A stretch of 64,000 bases of DNA, taken from contig NZ_CP010431.2 in the NCBI RefSeq assembly GCF_000814845.2, forward strand, positions 3,100,001 to 3,164,000, in the 5' to 3' direction. The notes under the pieces were generated by a model that was not told the DNA's origin, ran no database searches, and saw nothing but the letters and a program-made list of their open reading frames with translations. The stretch comes from Pandoraea sputorum (GTDB taxonomy: Bacteria; Pseudomonadota; Gammaproteobacteria; Burkholderiales; Burkholderiaceae). Shown here in pieces: positions 1 to 9,481 of the stretch (positions are counted from its first letter, which is position 1; every line of letters begins with the position of its first letter). The position numbers and the translations under genes are program-made.

Positions 1-126
1 ATACGACACGTTGAGCAGCGACAGGCTGGCGGCCTGCGCCTGAATCGTCATGCCAGCGGCCAGCGCCAGACCACCCAGCGCGACTGCCAGCTTCTTAGCT
101 TTCCATCCCCGTGCTGCTTTGTTCAT
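1..126 (-). CDS. sbp: Sulfate-binding periplasmic protein, N-terminal fragment
   Basis: The gene runs off the left edge; only the first 42 residues are present. They begin MNKAARGWKAKKLAVALGG and form a typical Sec signal peptide (basic start, hydrophobic core, AQA cleavage site), followed by ASLSLLNVSY. LLNVSY is the start of the mature sulfate/thiosulfate-binding proteins (Sbp/CysP), which deliver sulfate to the CysTWA ABC importer. The start at 126 is supported by AAGGAG eight bases upstream. The family call rests on a few mature residues, so another member of the Sbp group is possible. Confidence 0.72.
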   Translation of the reverse strand, partial: MNKAARGWKAKKLAVALGGLALAAGMTIQAQAASLSLLNVSY

Positions 127-259
127 GACTTGCACTCCTTGTTTGCTTCTCGTGTGTAGGAGGCCAGTCTATGGGGGCGTCTAAATAATTAAAAATAATA
201 TTTTTTCTTTTGTTTATGCCGGAATAAGGATTAGAGAAATTGTGCTGACGGGGTGGCCA

Positions 260-898
260 TCAGACGTACGGAGTGCCGTCCAGTGCAGCGGCAACGCCTG
301 CACACCCCCGGTCTACAAGGCTCAGGAAGGTTTTCTGTGCGGCAGCGGTGTCCTGTGTCAGGCCGAACGTGCGATGGGCGTTGAGGAAGGCGACCGTCCA
401 TGCGGCGAGCCATAACGCTGCGGCCAGTTGGGCGTCAACGTCCGGCGCCGGTCGGTCGACCGTATCGGCAAGCGCCTGCGCCACAACCTCGGCCAGTTCG
501 TCCCGGATCGCCCGGGCGCGCGCCTTGAGCGTCTCGCTACCCTCGATCGTCCGGATGAAGTCCTGGCTCTGGGCCGAAAAGTTCACGAAGGGGCTGTTCT
601 GCGCCACCAGACGGTGCGCCAGCCCCCGCAGCGCCTCCACGGGCGAAACACCCGCATCCCGCTCATGGATGGCTTGCCGAAGCGCGTCGCGCCCCTCTTC
701 GTCCCGGTCGAAGAACATGTCTTCCTTACGGGGAAAGTGATTGAAGACGGTCATGCGCCCGACATCGGCGGCCGCCGCGATCTGGTCGACCGTCACATGA
801 TCGAAACCGTGTTCGTGGAAAAGCCGTGTCGCGGCGTTGGAAATGCCCTGCCGGGTGGCGAGGCGCTTTCTCGATCTCAAATCGGTTGGCGTTGACAT
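260..898 (-). CDS. TetR/AcrR family transcriptional repressor
   Basis: A 212-residue protein of normal length for TetR regulators. Residues about 10-60 carry the helix-turn-helix, with the typical run RQGISNAATRLFHEHGFDH, then VDQIAAAADVGRMTVFNHF (the recognition helix has TVFNHFP in place of the usual TxYxHF). The remainder is the all-helical ligand and dimerisation domain, which cannot be assigned a ligand. It is divergent from the FAD monooxygenase at 953, and a perfect inverted repeat lies between the two genes, so it most likely represses that enzyme and itself until a phenolic or antibiotic-like ligand binds. Confidence 0.9.
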   Translation of the reverse strand: MSTPTDLRSRKRLATRQGISNAATRLFHEHGFDHVTVDQIAAAADVGRMTVFNHFPRKEDMFFDRDEEGRDALRQAIHERDAGVSPVEALRGLAHRLVAQNSPFVNFSAQSQDFIRTIEGSETLKARARAIRDELAEVVAQALADTVDRPAPDVDAQLAAALWLAAWTVAFLNAHRTFGLTQDTAAAQKTFLSLVDRGCAGVAAALDGTPYV

Positions 899-917
899 GA
901 GGTTCCTGATGGCCTAG

Positions 918-946
918 TTTACATGTACTCAGTACATATTTATACG
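918..946 (+). promoter_or_regulatory. Promoter of the FAD monooxygenase gene
   Basis: TTTACA (918-923) and TATACG (941-946) are separated by 17 bases and face the monooxygenase. If used, transcription would start at about 953, the same base as the best start codon, so the message may be leaderless or nearly so. The TetR operator fills the spacer, which would give simple steric repression. Confidence 0.5.
923..937. promoter_or_regulatory. Probable TetR operator (perfect inverted repeat)
   Basis: ATGTACT-C-AGTACAT is a perfect 7-bp inverted repeat with a one-base centre. It sits between the divergent TetR and monooxygenase genes and lies in the spacer of the predicted monooxygenase promoter. 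The first ATG of the longest monooxygenase reading frame is part of this repeat, which argues that translation begins downstream at 953. Confidence 0.72.
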
Positions 947-952
947 AAGTAT

Positions 953-2464
953 ATGACAAACTCCATTGATGTTGTAGTGGTCGGTGCCGGTCCCGTCGGG
1001 CTGCTCGCCGCCATCGAACTGACGCTCGGCGGGGCATGCGTGCTCGTGCTCGAACGGCTGGCGTCGCCAAGTCAGGCGATGAAGGCGTTGTCCTTCGGGC
1101 CACTTGCGGGCGAAGCGCTGTTGCGTCGTGGCATGCGCACCGCCATCGACGACGCACAGCAGCGCAGCGCACAAGCCATGCAGGCGTTCACCCAACAGAC
1201 GGGTGCGGATCTGCGCGTCCGTGCTTCGAAGTTTAATGGCCATTTCGCCGGGCTTTCCCTCATTCGGCGCGATGCACAGGTCGACCCCGACAGGCGGCCA
1301 CGTCACGTCGATCAGCCTGCGCTGGAAGCGATGCTGGCTGCGCGGGCGCTGGCGCTCGGCATCGAGGTGCGGCGCGAACATGAGATCACCGGGATTGACG
1401 CGGATGACCACGGCGTCGAAGTCTCGTGGATGTCGCCAGACGGACCGGGCCGGGTCAAGGCGGCCTACCTCATCGGCTGTGACGGCGGCCGTAGCACCGT
1501 GCGCAAGACGTGCGACTTCGCGTTTCCCGGGACCACGCCAACGCTCACCTTCTATCAGGCGACAGCCGATGTCGATCATCCGGAGCGCTTGTTGCCGATC
1601 GGCTGGAATCGCACCGAGCGGGGCGTATTCTGCTACGGCCCCGTGCCCGGACGTCTGTTCATGCTCGACTTTTCCGGGCCGCCTGAGGACCGGCAAGCGC
1701 CCGTCACGCGCGAGGAGATCGAAGCGGTTCTGCGCCGCACCAGCGGTCAGGAGGTGCGCTTGAACGCGCTGCATGCCGCCAGTCGCTGGGCGGACAACAC
1801 GCGCCTCGTCGACACCTACCAGCAGGGACGCGTGTTCCTCGCAGGCGACGCCGCACACGTTCACTCGCCCTTCGGCGGTCAGGGCCTGAGCCTCGGCCTG
1901 CTCGACGCCGCCAACCTTGGCTGGAAACTCGCCGCCGTCATTCGCGGCGATATGCCTGAAAGCCTGCTCGCTACTTACACGGCCGAGCGTCGCCCGGTCG
2001 CCGAAGCGGTGCTGGCGAACACGCGGGCGCAAGTCGCCATACTGCGGCCGGACCCACAATCGGGTGCGATGCGCGATCTCATCGCGAAGCTGATGGATTT
2101 CGATGACGTGAACCGCTACATCGGCGAGATGATGACCGGCGTGTCGACGCGTTATGACCTTGTGGCGTCTGAGGGCTCGCACCCGGATATCGGACGTCTG
2201 GCGGCCGATTGGCAACTCCCTGACGGCATGTACCTTTTCGACACTATGCAAGACGGGTGCGGTGTTCTGCTCGACGGATCGAGGGACCGGCGAGCATCGC
2301 AGCGCGTGACATCTATGACGCCACGGGTACGCTGCATCCCTGTTGCAGAAGGCCCGTCCTGGTTGTTGCGACCTGACGCTTGCATTGCATGGCGCAGTGA
2401 GCCGGATTGCGCCGACGAACTCGTCGGGCTGGAAGACGCGTTGCACCGTTGGTTTGCCGTCTGA
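953..2464 (+). CDS. FAD-dependent aromatic/antibiotic monooxygenase (PheA/TfdB type)
   Basis: A 503-residue class A flavoprotein hydroxylase. The N-terminal Rossmann motif VVVVGAGPVGLLAAIELTLG binds FAD; GCDGGRSTVRK is the DG motif that contacts FAD and NAD(P)H; FLAGDAAHVHSPFGGQGLS is the GD motif that binds the ribityl chain. The last 120 residues match the size of the thioredoxin-like tail of phenol, pentachlorophenol and rifampicin monooxygenases. Such enzymes hydroxylate aromatic rings with NAD(P)H and O2; the substrate cannot be told from sequence. I chose 953 because the in-frame ATG at 923 lies in the TetR operator; no good ribosome site precedes 953. Divergent TetR control suggests induction by substrate or drug. 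Confidence 0.88.
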   Translation: MTNSIDVVVVGAGPVGLLAAIELTLGGACVLVLERLASPSQAMKALSFGPLAGEALLRRGMRTAIDDAQQRSAQAMQAFTQQTGADLRVRASKFNGHFAGLSLIRRDAQVDPDRRPRHVDQPALEAMLAARALALGIEVRREHEITGIDADDHGVEVSWMSPDGPGRVKAAYLIGCDGGRSTVRKTCDFAFPGTTPTLTFYQATADVDHPERLLPIGWNRTERGVFCYGPVPGRLFMLDFSGPPEDRQAPVTREEIEAVLRRTSGQEVRLNALHAASRWADNTRLVDTYQQGRVFLAGDAAHVHSPFGGQGLSLGLLDAANLGWKLAAVIRGDMPESLLATYTAERRPVAEAVLANTRAQVAILRPDPQSGAMRDLIAKLMDFDDVNRYIGEMMTGVSTRYDLVASEGSHPDIGRLAADWQLPDGMYLFDTMQDGCGVLLDGSRDRRASQRVTSMTPRVRCIPVAEGPSWLLRPDACIAWRSEPDCADELVGLEDALHRWFAV

Positions 2465-2542
2465 ATCAGCCCCGTGGATGAACGACGTAGCGATACACGA
2501 CGACGCACTCGGTGTCTCAATATTGGCGCTATACTCCGCGAC

Positions 2543-2965
2543 GTGAAACTGCTTCGTCTCATTCTCGTGCTGCTGTTGTGTGCCGTGCTTCCCCTTAGCG
2601 GGCTGGCGGCGAGCGGTATGGCAGGCGATTGTCCGATGCAAATGACCTCTGCGTCGGACGATGCCCCCGAGATGGCCGCCATGCCAATGACGACGACAGC
2701 GGCGCCCTCTACCATGGCGCCATCGGCGACGCCGACACTGACCATGGATCACTGCGACGGCATGCCGATGCCAGCCGGAGGAAAGCTCAAGGGCCCCTTC
2801 TGCAAGGTGACGGCGCAATGCAACCTCGGCAGCCTCTACCACCCGGCGATCACGCCTGAAGTCGCGCGTCCGGTGAGCATCGCTCGCAAGACCGGCTTCC
2901 ACTACACCGACTCCCTGCGTTTGCGCGCTCCCGACGGCCTCTGGCGCCCACCCACCTCGCTGTAA
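2543..2965 (+). CDS. Small periplasmic Met/His/Cys-rich protein of the copper locus
   Basis: With a GTG start at 2543 this is 140 residues: a signal peptide (VKLLRLILVLLLCAVLPLSG) followed by a mature part rich in metal-binding residues, with CPMQM, EMAAMPM and MDHCDGMPMP. The C-terminal half (about 90-140) has two further Cys and resembles the small proteins often found before CusCBA-type pumps in Burkholderiaceae. The longer frame from 2474 would put an Arg-rich segment before the signal peptide and is less likely. It probably binds Cu(I) or Ag(I) in the periplasm. Function is inferred from composition and from position at the head of the efflux genes. Confidence 0.65.
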   Translation: MKLLRLILVLLLCAVLPLSGLAASGMAGDCPMQMTSASDDAPEMAAMPMTTTAAPSTMAPSATPTLTMDHCDGMPMPAGGKLKGPFCKVTAQCNLGSLYHPAITPEVARPVSIARKTGFHYTDSLRLRAPDGLWRPPTSL

Positions 2966-3074
2966 CCCTCCGCAGGCGTCTGTCCATCTCGTTCGACCGT
3001 GTCACGCACAGCCTCGCCGGCTGACGGCGCGCACGCGCCGACGCCATCGACAGCCCCTGCCCGTCTCCGGGTTC

Positions 3075-3136
3075 GCCGCTTCAGCGGCGAGATCGTCCTG
3101 ATGAGGACGCGAATGCCACACGGCATTCGTACGCGT
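3075..3136 (+). other. Three consecutive hairpins ahead of the cusC-like gene
   Basis: Three back-to-back inverted repeats lie just before the outer-membrane component: GCCGCT/AGCGGC (3075-3088), CGTCCT/AGGACG (3094-3109) and CGAATGCC/GGCATTCG (3110-3129). The last is extended by ACGCG/CGCGT to 3136. Each is perfect with a 2-4 base loop. No T-run follows, so a simple terminator is unlikely; a structured leader or protein-binding array is possible. Confidence 0.5.
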
Positions 3137-3146
3137 GGGGTTTCAC

Positions 3147-4445
3147 ATGCACTCGATTTTCAACGCGCCGGGCTACCGGCGTGTCAGCGCACGCACATGC
3201 GCCGTCTTAGTTTTGTTATGCGTCACTGGCACGGCCAGTGCCGCCTCGGCGCAGGAAACGGGGTTATCGCTCGATGCGTCCCTGCAATCCGCGATGGACC
3301 ATTCCGCCGCGCTGCAAGCAGCGCAGGCATCAGTACGTGCGCGCGCGCAAGCCGCGGCGCGCGTTGGCCAGTTGCCCGATCCGACCCTCAAGGCAGGCAT
3401 CGACAATCTGCCCATCAATGGCGATCAACGGTTCGCAGTGGGCAGCGACTTCATGACGATGCGGCGCATCGGCATCGAACAGGAATGGGTATCGTCGGAT
3501 AAACGGCGCTTACGCTCCGATCTGGGCGAGCGCGTCGTCGACCGGCAGCGCTCCGGCTATCTGGCCCAAGTCGCCAATGTTCGTCAGCAAACGGCCATCG
3601 CCTGGCTGAACGCCCTCTATGCCAAGAAGTCGGCCGCCGTCGCTCAGGCGCTGGTCGAGCACATGACGCATGAGCTGGACGCGACCACTGCGTCGTATCG
3701 CGGCGCGAAGACCACAGCTTCCGATGTCACACAGGCGCGCCTCATGCTCGCGCAGGCACAGGATCAGGCGCTCAAGGCGCAGCAGGCCGAGCGCGCTGCG
3801 CTCATCGGCCTGACGCGCTGGACGGTCACGCCGGTGAGCGATGTCTCCGGCGAGCCGCCGTCGCTCGAGAGCACCGTCCCGTCGCTTCCCCCCGATCAGT
3901 TGGCGCGCGTACAACCGATGCTCGTGACGGGGGCCGACGACATTGCCATGGCCAACGCGGACACCGCAGTCGCCACCAGCAACCGCTCGTCGAACTGGAC
4001 CTGGGAAGTGGCGTATCAGCAGCGGGGTCCACAGTTCTCGAACATGGTGTCCATCGGCGTCAGCATTCCCCTGCCGATCAACCGTTCGCAACGTCAGGAC
4101 CGCGATGTCGCAGAGAAAGCCGAACTCGCCGAGCGTGCACGCCTGAGCTATCAGGACACACAACGCCAGGTGGAAGCCGACATCCGCACGCTCGGCACGT
4201 CGCTCACGAACGGACGCGAACGCATTGCGAATCTGCAAGGTTCACTGCTGCCTGCGGCGACACAACGCGTCGCCCTTGCCAACGCAGCCTACCGCAGTGG
4301 GACCGGCGCACTCGCCGACGTTTTCGCCGCGCGTCGCAGCCTGCTCGACGCTCAACTGCAAGTCCTCGATCTCCAGCGCGACGTGTCGCTGATCTGGGCG
4401 CAGCTTGAGTATCAGGTGCTCCCTCCCTCGCTGGCCGCCCGTTAA
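3147..4445 (+). CDS. cusC: Outer-membrane efflux channel, CusC/CzcC-like (TolC family)
   Basis: A 432-residue TolC-family protein. The signal peptide ends near SAASAQ; no lipobox Cys is seen, unlike E. coli CusC. Two OEP repeats follow, with the usual long helices (about residues 30-220 and 240-425) carrying alternating hydrophobic and Gln/Ala residues, for example ASVRARAQAAARVGQLPDP and the second-repeat AYRSGTGALADVFAARRS. It would form the trimeric duct that takes copper or silver from the CusA/CusB pump across the outer membrane. The ATG at 3147 has GGGG six bases upstream; the GTG at 3135 is the alternative. Confidence 0.87.
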   Translation: MHSIFNAPGYRRVSARTCAVLVLLCVTGTASAASAQETGLSLDASLQSAMDHSAALQAAQASVRARAQAAARVGQLPDPTLKAGIDNLPINGDQRFAVGSDFMTMRRIGIEQEWVSSDKRRLRSDLGERVVDRQRSGYLAQVANVRQQTAIAWLNALYAKKSAAVAQALVEHMTHELDATTASYRGAKTTASDVTQARLMLAQAQDQALKAQQAERAALIGLTRWTVTPVSDVSGEPPSLESTVPSLPPDQLARVQPMLVTGADDIAMANADTAVATSNRSSNWTWEVAYQQRGPQFSNMVSIGVSIPLPINRSQRQDRDVAEKAELAERARLSYQDTQRQVEADIRTLGTSLTNGRERIANLQGSLLPAATQRVALANAAYRSGTGALADVFAARRSLLDAQLQVLDLQRDVSLIWAQLEYQVLPPSLAAR

Positions 4446-4457
4446 TTGAGATTCCCC

Positions 4458-5720
4458 ATGACAAAGAAGACTGTGATTTACGCCTGTACGGCATTGTTCT
4501 CCGCTTGCGCCTTGCTTGCGCTGGGCTATATCGGCGGACGGTATTTTGTGACGGGAGACGTCGGCACGAGCGCCCCCTCAGCAACAGCTGAAGCTGGCGG
4601 CGCCACGGCGGGCGCCACGCGTCGCGTGCTGTACTGGCACGACCCGATGATGCCGAATCAGCACTTCGACAAGCCCGGCAAGTCGCCCTTCATGGACATG
4701 CAACTGGTGCCCGTGTATGCCGACGAAGCCAGTACCGACGGTGTCCGGATCGATCCGGGCCTGCAACAGAACCTCGGCATCCGATACACGAAGGTCCGAC
4801 GCGCTAACGTCTCACCGGGCTTCGATGTCGTCGGTACCACGCAATTCGATGAATCGCTGGCCGATGTCGTGCAATCGCGCGTGACCGGTTACATCGATCG
4901 TCTTTACGCAAACGCGCCGATGCAGCACGTCGCGCAAGGTGCGCCGGTTGCGTCTCTGTTCGTGCCCGACTGGCTCGCGCCGCAAGAGGAATATCTCGCG
5001 CTCGTGCATAGCCAGATGAGCGGTGCGCTGCTCGACGCCGCACGTGCCCGCATGCGCGCCCTCTCGATACCGGACGCCCTGATTGCCAACCTTGCGCGCA
5101 CCGGTCAACCGCAAACGCATGTCGTGCTGAGTGCGCCACGCGCGGGTGTGGTGACGGAACTCAACGTGCGCAACGGCTCGATGGTTTCGCCGGGGCAGAC
5201 ACTGGCGAAGGTGGCGGGCCTGTCGAAGCTCTGGCTCGTCGTCGAGATTCCCGAGGCAATGGCGCTACGCGTGCGTGCCGGCATGAAGGTCGAGGCCACG
5301 CTCGCCGCAGACGACACGCAGCACATCGTCGGACGCGTGCGCGAAATCCTCCCCGGCATCAATTCCGGCAGCCGGACCTTGCAGGCGCGTCTTGAACTGG
5401 ACAACACCGGCGAGCGCCTCACGCCGGGCATGCTCGTGCGCGCCCACATGAGCGACGAGAAGGCGGTGTCGCAACTGCTCGTGCCGTCAGAAGCGGTGAT
5501 CGCCACCGGCAAGCGCAGCGTCGTCATCGTGCGCAATGCAGACGGTGGCCTGCAACCCGTCACGGTGACGACCGGCAACGATGTCGGCGCAGACACGGTA
5601 GTCCTTCAGGGATTGACGCAGGATCAGGAAGTCGTCGCGTCGGGACAGTTCCTGATCGATTCAGAGGCCAGTCTGAAATCGGTGTTGCCGAAGATGGGCA
5701 CCAGCGGAGGCACCCAATGA
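4458..5720 (+). CDS. cusB: Copper/silver efflux periplasmic adaptor, CusB-like
   Basis: A 420-residue membrane-fusion protein. After an N-terminal anchor (residues about 5-25) comes the heavy-metal-binding segment YWHDPMMPN...[12 protein letters not shown], in which the Met residues correspond to those that take Cu(I)/Ag(I) from CusF in E. coli CusB. Then follow the barrel-sandwich and helical hairpin region and the beta-barrel ([36 protein letters not shown]). It links the CusC-like channel to CusA and passes metal to the pump. Start: ATG 4458 rather than the in-frame TTG at 4446. Its stop overlaps the start of cusA by four bases, so the two are translationally coupled. Confidence 0.92.
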   Translation: MTKKTVIYACTALFSACALLALGYIGGRYFVTGDVGTSAPSATAEAGGATAGATRRVLYWHDPMMPNQHFDKPGKSPFMDMQLVPVYADEASTDGVRIDPGLQQNLGIRYTKVRRANVSPGFDVVGTTQFDESLADVVQSRVTGYIDRLYANAPMQHVAQGAPVASLFVPDWLAPQEEYLALVHSQMSGALLDAARARMRALSIPDALIANLARTGQPQTHVVLSAPRAGVVTELNVRNGSMVSPGQTLAKVAGLSKLWLVVEIPEAMALRVRAGMKVEATLAADDTQHIVGRVREILPGINSGSRTLQARLELDNTGERLTPGMLVRAHMSDEKAVSQLLVPSEAVIATGKRSVVIVRNADGGLQPVTVTTGNDVGADTVVLQGLTQDQEVVASGQFLIDSEASLKSVLPKMGTSGGTQ

Positions 5721-8700
5721 TCGCCCGCCTCATTCGCTGGTCGATACACAACCGGTTGCTGGTGCTGCTCGCATCGTTGCTCCTGGCGGTGTGGGGCGCT
5801 TACTCGCTCACACAGACGCCGCTGGACGCCCTGCCGGACCTCTCTGACACGCAAGTCATCATCAAGGCATCGTATCCGGGCAAAGCGCCGCAGGTCATCG
5901 AAGATCAGGTGACCTATCCGCTGACCACGACGCTGCTCGGCGTGCCCGGTGCGAAGTCGATCCGCGCGTATTCGTCGTTCGGCGATGCCTTCGTCTATGT
6001 GCTGTTCGACGACAAGACCGATCAGTACTGGGCGCGCTCACGCGTGCTCGAATATCTGAATCAGGTGCAGAGCCGTCTGCCGCAAGGCGCGAAGGTCTCA
6101 CTCGGGCCGGACGCCACGGGGGTCGGCTGGGTCTACGAGTACGCACTCGTCGATCGCACCGGGCGTCACGATCTCGGGCAACTTCGCGCGCTCAACGACT
6201 GGTTCCTGAAGTTCGAACTCAAGGCAGTGCCCGACGTCGCAGAAGTCGCATCGATCGGCGGCATGGTGCGTCAGTACCAGGTCGTGCTCGATCCCGACAA
6301 ACTGCGCGCGTTCGGCATTTCGCAGGCCACCGTCGCCGATGCGCTTTCGAAGGCAAACCAGGCGTCCGGCGGCTCGGTCGTCGAGATGGCGGAATCGGAA
6401 TACATGGTGCGCTCGACGGCGTATCTGCACTCGCTGGACGACTTCCGTCGCGTGGTCATTCGCACGGATGCCAGTGGCACACCGGTGTTGCTCGGCGACG
6501 TTGCCCGCATCCAGATCGGTCCGGAAGCACGCCGCGGCGTGGCGGAACTCAACGGTCAGGGCGAAGTGGCGGGCGGTGTCGTGGTGATGCGCTCGGGCAA
6601 GAACGCCCTCACGACCATCGAAGCCGTCAAGGCGAAGCTCGCCGACCTCCAGCGTTCGCTGCCGCCCGGCGTCGAGCTGGTTACGACGTACGACCGCTCG
6701 CAGTTGATCGAGCGCGCCGTGGACAACCTGAAGGACAAACTCCTTGAAGAGTTCGTCATCGTCGGGATCGTGTGCGCCATCTTCCTGTTCCATCTGCGCA
6801 GTGCGCTGGTCGCCATCTTGTCGCTGCCACTCGGCGTGCTCACCGCGTTCATCGTCATGCGATATCAGGGTGTGAACGCCAACCTCATGTCGCTTGGAGG
6901 GATTGCCATTGCCATCGGCGCGATGATCGACGCGGCCATCGTCATGATCGAGAACGCGCATAAACACCTCGAAGCGTTCGCGCACGCGCATCCCGGAGAG
7001 ACGCCGAGCGCATCGCGGCGTTGGACGCTCATTGCCGAATCGGCGGCGGAGGTCGGCCCGGCCCTGTTCTTCTCGTTGCTCATCATTACGCTGTCGTTCA
7101 TCCCTGTCTTCTCGCTCGAAGGACAGGAAGGCAAATTGTTTTCTCCGCTCGCCTTCACGAAGACGTACACAATTGCCGCCGCCGCTGGGTTGTCGGTGAC
7201 ATTGGTGCCTGTGCTGATGGGCTACCTGATTCGCGGACGCATCCCGGAAGAAGCGGCCAATCCGATCAACCGCGCGCTGATGGCGATGTACCGCCCGCTG
7301 CTCGACGCGACGTTGCGGCGTCCATGGATCGCGCTCGGTGCGGCACTCGTGGTGCTGGGACTCACCGTGATTCCCATCTCACGCCTTGGCGGCGAGTTCA
7401 TGCCACCGCTCGACGAAGGCGATCTGCTCTACATGCCGACGGCATTGCCGGGGATCTCGGTGGAGAAAGCCTCCGAGCTGTTGCAGCAGACCGACCGGCT
7501 CATCAAGACGGTTCCCGAAGTGGAAACGGTGTTCGGCAAGTCGGGACGCGCCGACTCCGCGACCGATCCCGCCCCACTGGAAATGTTCGAGACGACCATC
7601 CGGTTCAAGCCGCGCAGTCAGTGGCGCGCAGGGATGACGCCGCAAAAGCTGATCGACGAACTCGATAACCGCGTGAAAGTGCCCGGGCTATCGAACGTCT
7701 GGGTGCCGCCTATCCGCAACCGTCTGGACATGCTCTCGACCGGCATTAAGACGCCGGTCGGGGTGAAGATCTCCGGGCCCGATCTTGCGGGCATCGACAA
7801 GATCGCATCACAGATCGAGGCGACCGTGAAGCATGCACCGGGCGTGACGTCGGCACTCGCAGAGCGACTGAACGGCGGAAGGTATGTCGACGTCGACATC
7901 GACCGGCTTGCCGCGGCACGCTATGGGCTGGCGATTGCCGACATTCAGGCGGTTGTCTCGTCGGCGGTCGGCGGCGACAACGTGGGCGAAGTCATTGCCG
8001 GACGCGAACGCTTCCCGATCAGCCTGCGCTATCCACGCGACTTCCGCGACTCGGTGCAGGCACTTCGTGACCTGCCGATCGTGACGGATCGCGGGTCTCA
8101 GATTCGCCTTGGAGACGTCGCCACGCTCCACGTCGAAGACGGACCACCAATGATCCGGAGCGAAAACGCTCGTCTATCCGGCTACGTCTACATCGATATC
8201 CGCGACACCGACTTGCAAACGGTCGTGACTGGCATGCAACGTCTTGTGGCCGACAAAGTCGTCGTCCCGGCAGGGTATTCGATTGCGTGGTCAGGGCAGT
8301 TCGAGTACCTCGAACGCGCAGCGGCAAAGTTGCGCACGGTGATTCCGATCACACTCGCCGTGATCTTCGTGCTGCTCTTCCTGACATTCAACTCGGCGGT
8401 CGATGCGCTGATGCTGATGTCGACGATCCCCTTCGCACTCGTTGGGGGCTTCTGGCTGATTTGGGGCCTGGGTCACGCCGTGTCAGTGGCGACTTCGGTA
8501 GGCTTCATCGCGCTGGCGGGTGTGGCGGCGGAGTTCGGCGTCGTGATGCTGCTGTATCTGCGTGGCGCGCTGGAAAGGCGATTGGCCGACGGCGAGACGC
8601 TCGACGAAGCGCTGATCGTCGACGCGATTCGTGAAGGCGCCGTACTGCGCGTGCGGCCCAAAGCGATGACGGTCGCGGTGATTCTTGCTGGCCTCATCCC

Positions 8701-8959
8701 GATCATGATCGGTCACGGCGCAGGCTCGGAAGTCATGCAGCGTATCGCCGCGCCGATGGTCGGCGGCATGGTTACCGCGCCCCTACTTTCGATGTTCGTC
8801 ATTCCCGCCGCCTGGCTGCTGTTGCAGCGGCGGCGTCTCAAGCGCTCGGTGTCGGTCGATCCGGTGGATCTGCCGAATGCCCACGCATCTGCGGTTGTCC
8901 CCGCTGTTGTTTCACACGGCACCGATGTGCCATCCACTTCTTTTGGAGAAAAACAATGA
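5717..8959 (+). CDS. cusA: Copper/silver RND efflux pump, CusA-like (HME family)
   Basis: A 1080-residue heavy-metal-exporting RND pump with twelve expected membrane segments and two large periplasmic loops (after TM1 and TM7). The three Met of the E. coli CusA metal site are all kept in context: [20 protein letters not shown] and RLDMLSTGI. The first-loop start [13 protein letters not shown] is diagnostic for the family. The protein takes Cu(I)/Ag(I) from CusB or the periplasm and expels it using the proton gradient. The C-terminus carries about 40 extra polar residues. It overlaps cusB before it and the cusF-like gene after it, each by four bases. Confidence 0.95.
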   Translation: MIARLIRWSIHNRLLVLLASLLLAVWGAYSLTQTPLDALPDLSDTQVIIKASYPGKAPQVIEDQVTYPLTTTLLGVPGAKSIRAYSSFGDAFVYVLFDDKTDQYWARSRVLEYLNQVQSRLPQGAKVSLGPDATGVGWVYEYALVDRTGRHDLGQLRALNDWFLKFELKAVPDVAEVASIGGMVRQYQVVLDPDKLRAFGISQATVADALSKANQASGGSVVEMAESEYMVRSTAYLHSLDDFRRVVIRTDASGTPVLLGDVARIQIGPEARRGVAELNGQGEVAGGVVVMRSGKNALTTIEAVKAKLADLQRSLPPGVELVTTYDRSQLIERAVDNLKDKLLEEFVIVGIVCAIFLFHLRSALVAILSLPLGVLTAFIVMRYQGVNANLMSLGGIAIAIGAMIDAAIVMIENAHKHLEAFAHAHPGETPSASRRWTLIAESAAEVGPALFFSLLIITLSFIPVFSLEGQEGKLFSPLAFTKTYTIAAAAGLSVTLVPVLMGYLIRGRIPEEAANPINRALMAMYRPLLDATLRRPWIALGAALVVLGLTVIPISRLGGEFMPPLDEGDLLYMPTALPGISVEKASELLQQTDRLIKTVPEVETVFGKSGRADSATDPAPLEMFETTIRFKPRSQWRAGMTPQKLIDELDNRVKVPGLSNVWVPPIRNRLDMLSTGIKTPVGVKISGPDLAGIDKIASQIEATVKHAPGVTSALAERLNGGRYVDVDIDRLAAARYGLAIADIQAVVSSAVGGDNVGEVIAGRERFPISLRYPRDFRDSVQALRDLPIVTDRGSQIRLGDVATLHVEDGPPMIRSENARLSGYVYIDIRDTDLQTVVTGMQRLVADKVVVPAGYSIAWSGQFEYLERAAAKLRTVIPITLAVIFVLLFLTFNSAVDALMLMSTIPFALVGGFWLIWGLGHAVSVATSVGFIALAGVAAEFGVVMLLYLRGALERRLADGETLDEALIVDAIREGAVLRVRPKAMTVAVILAGLIPIMIGHGAGSEVMQRIAAPMVGGMVTAPLLSMFVIPAAWLLLQRRRLKRSVSVDPVDLPNAHASAVVPAVVSHGTDVPSTSFGEKQ

Positions 8960-9306
8960 AGCAAGTCCTTATCGTTTCCGGCGTTCTTTTGGCTGCCTCG
9001 GGTATTGCGGCATCGTCGGCGTTCGCGGCCGGAGACATGAACAATATGGCGATGTCGGGCAAGCCCGCCGCTGACGTCGACGCTAACGCGGCACTGACTG
9101 ACGCGACGGTCAAAAGCGTCGACACCTCGACCGGCATGGTCATGCTCGCCCACGGCGCGATGAGCAACATCGCCATGCCTGCCATGACGATGGCCTACAA
9201 GGCGAAGGACGTTGCCATGGCAAAAAGCGTGCACGCGGGCGACAAGGTCCGGGTACGCGTGGAGAACATGGGCGGAACGCTGACGATCGTTCGTATGGAT
9301 AAGTAA
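8956..9306 (+). CDS. cusF: Periplasmic copper chaperone, CusF-like, with Met replacing Trp44
   Basis: A 116-residue exported protein: signal peptide through SAFA, a short Met-rich linker (DMNNMAMSG), then a small OB-fold domain. The metal site aligns with E. coli CusF without gaps: a His (LAHGAM), eight residues later the position of Trp44, then M-x-M (PAMTM). Here the Trp44 position is Met (IAMPAMTM instead of VNWPEMTM). CusF hands Cu(I)/Ag(I) to CusB. A ribosome site, TTGGAG, lies 11 bases before the start inside the end of cusA. Last gene of the pump operon. Confidence 0.9.
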   Translation: MKQVLIVSGVLLAASGIAASSAFAAGDMNNMAMSGKPAADVDANAALTDATVKSVDTSTGMVMLAHGAMSNIAMPAMTMAYKAKDVAMAKSVHAGDKVRVRVENMGGTLTIVRMDK

Positions 9307-9325
9307 GCGCGACCGTTGTACTGCG

Positions 9326-9366
9326 CCGGGCGACAGGCTTCCCGTGACGGAAAGCCGGTCGTCCGG
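9326..9366 (+). terminator. Hairpin after the copper efflux operon
   Basis: CCGGGCGACAGGCTTCCC (9326-9343) pairs with GGAAAGCCGGTCGTCCGG (9349-9366) at 15 of 18 positions around a five-base loop. It follows the cusF stop by 20 bases and separates the pump operon from lexA. There is no T-run, so it may be a Rho-independent-like stem or only a stabilising 3' end. Confidence 0.45.
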
Positions 9367-9438
9367 CCCGCGACGGCGGGGACATGTGGCGGAAACTTCA
9401 CGCAGTACATGAAGTTTTCCCTTGCGTTTTTGCAAACA

Positions 9439-9454
9439 CTGTACAAAAATACAG
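9439..9454. promoter_or_regulatory. LexA (SOS) box 1
   Basis: CTGTACAAAAATACAG matches the CTGT-N8-ACAG consensus of proteobacterial LexA exactly. It lies 28 bases before the lexA start and supports autorepression. Confidence 0.88.
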
Positions 9455-9458
9455 CCAC

Positions 9459-9474
9459 CTGTGCTTCCATACAG
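9459..9474. promoter_or_regulatory. LexA (SOS) box 2
   Basis: CTGTGCTTCCATACAG is a second exact CTGT-N8-ACAG site, four bases after box 1 and seven bases before the lexA ATG. The 20-bp centre-to-centre spacing puts two LexA dimers on nearly the same face of the helix. Confidence 0.88.
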
Positions 9475-9481
9475 TGATGCC

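Noticed and set aside
929..2902. 657-codon minus-strand open frame
   Set aside because: Antisense to the FAD monooxygenase, which has clear FAD motifs.
3099..3129. Hammerhead-ribozyme-like CTGATGAG followed by a stem
   Set aside because: The GAAA core and a matching cleavage site are missing; only ordinary hairpins remain.
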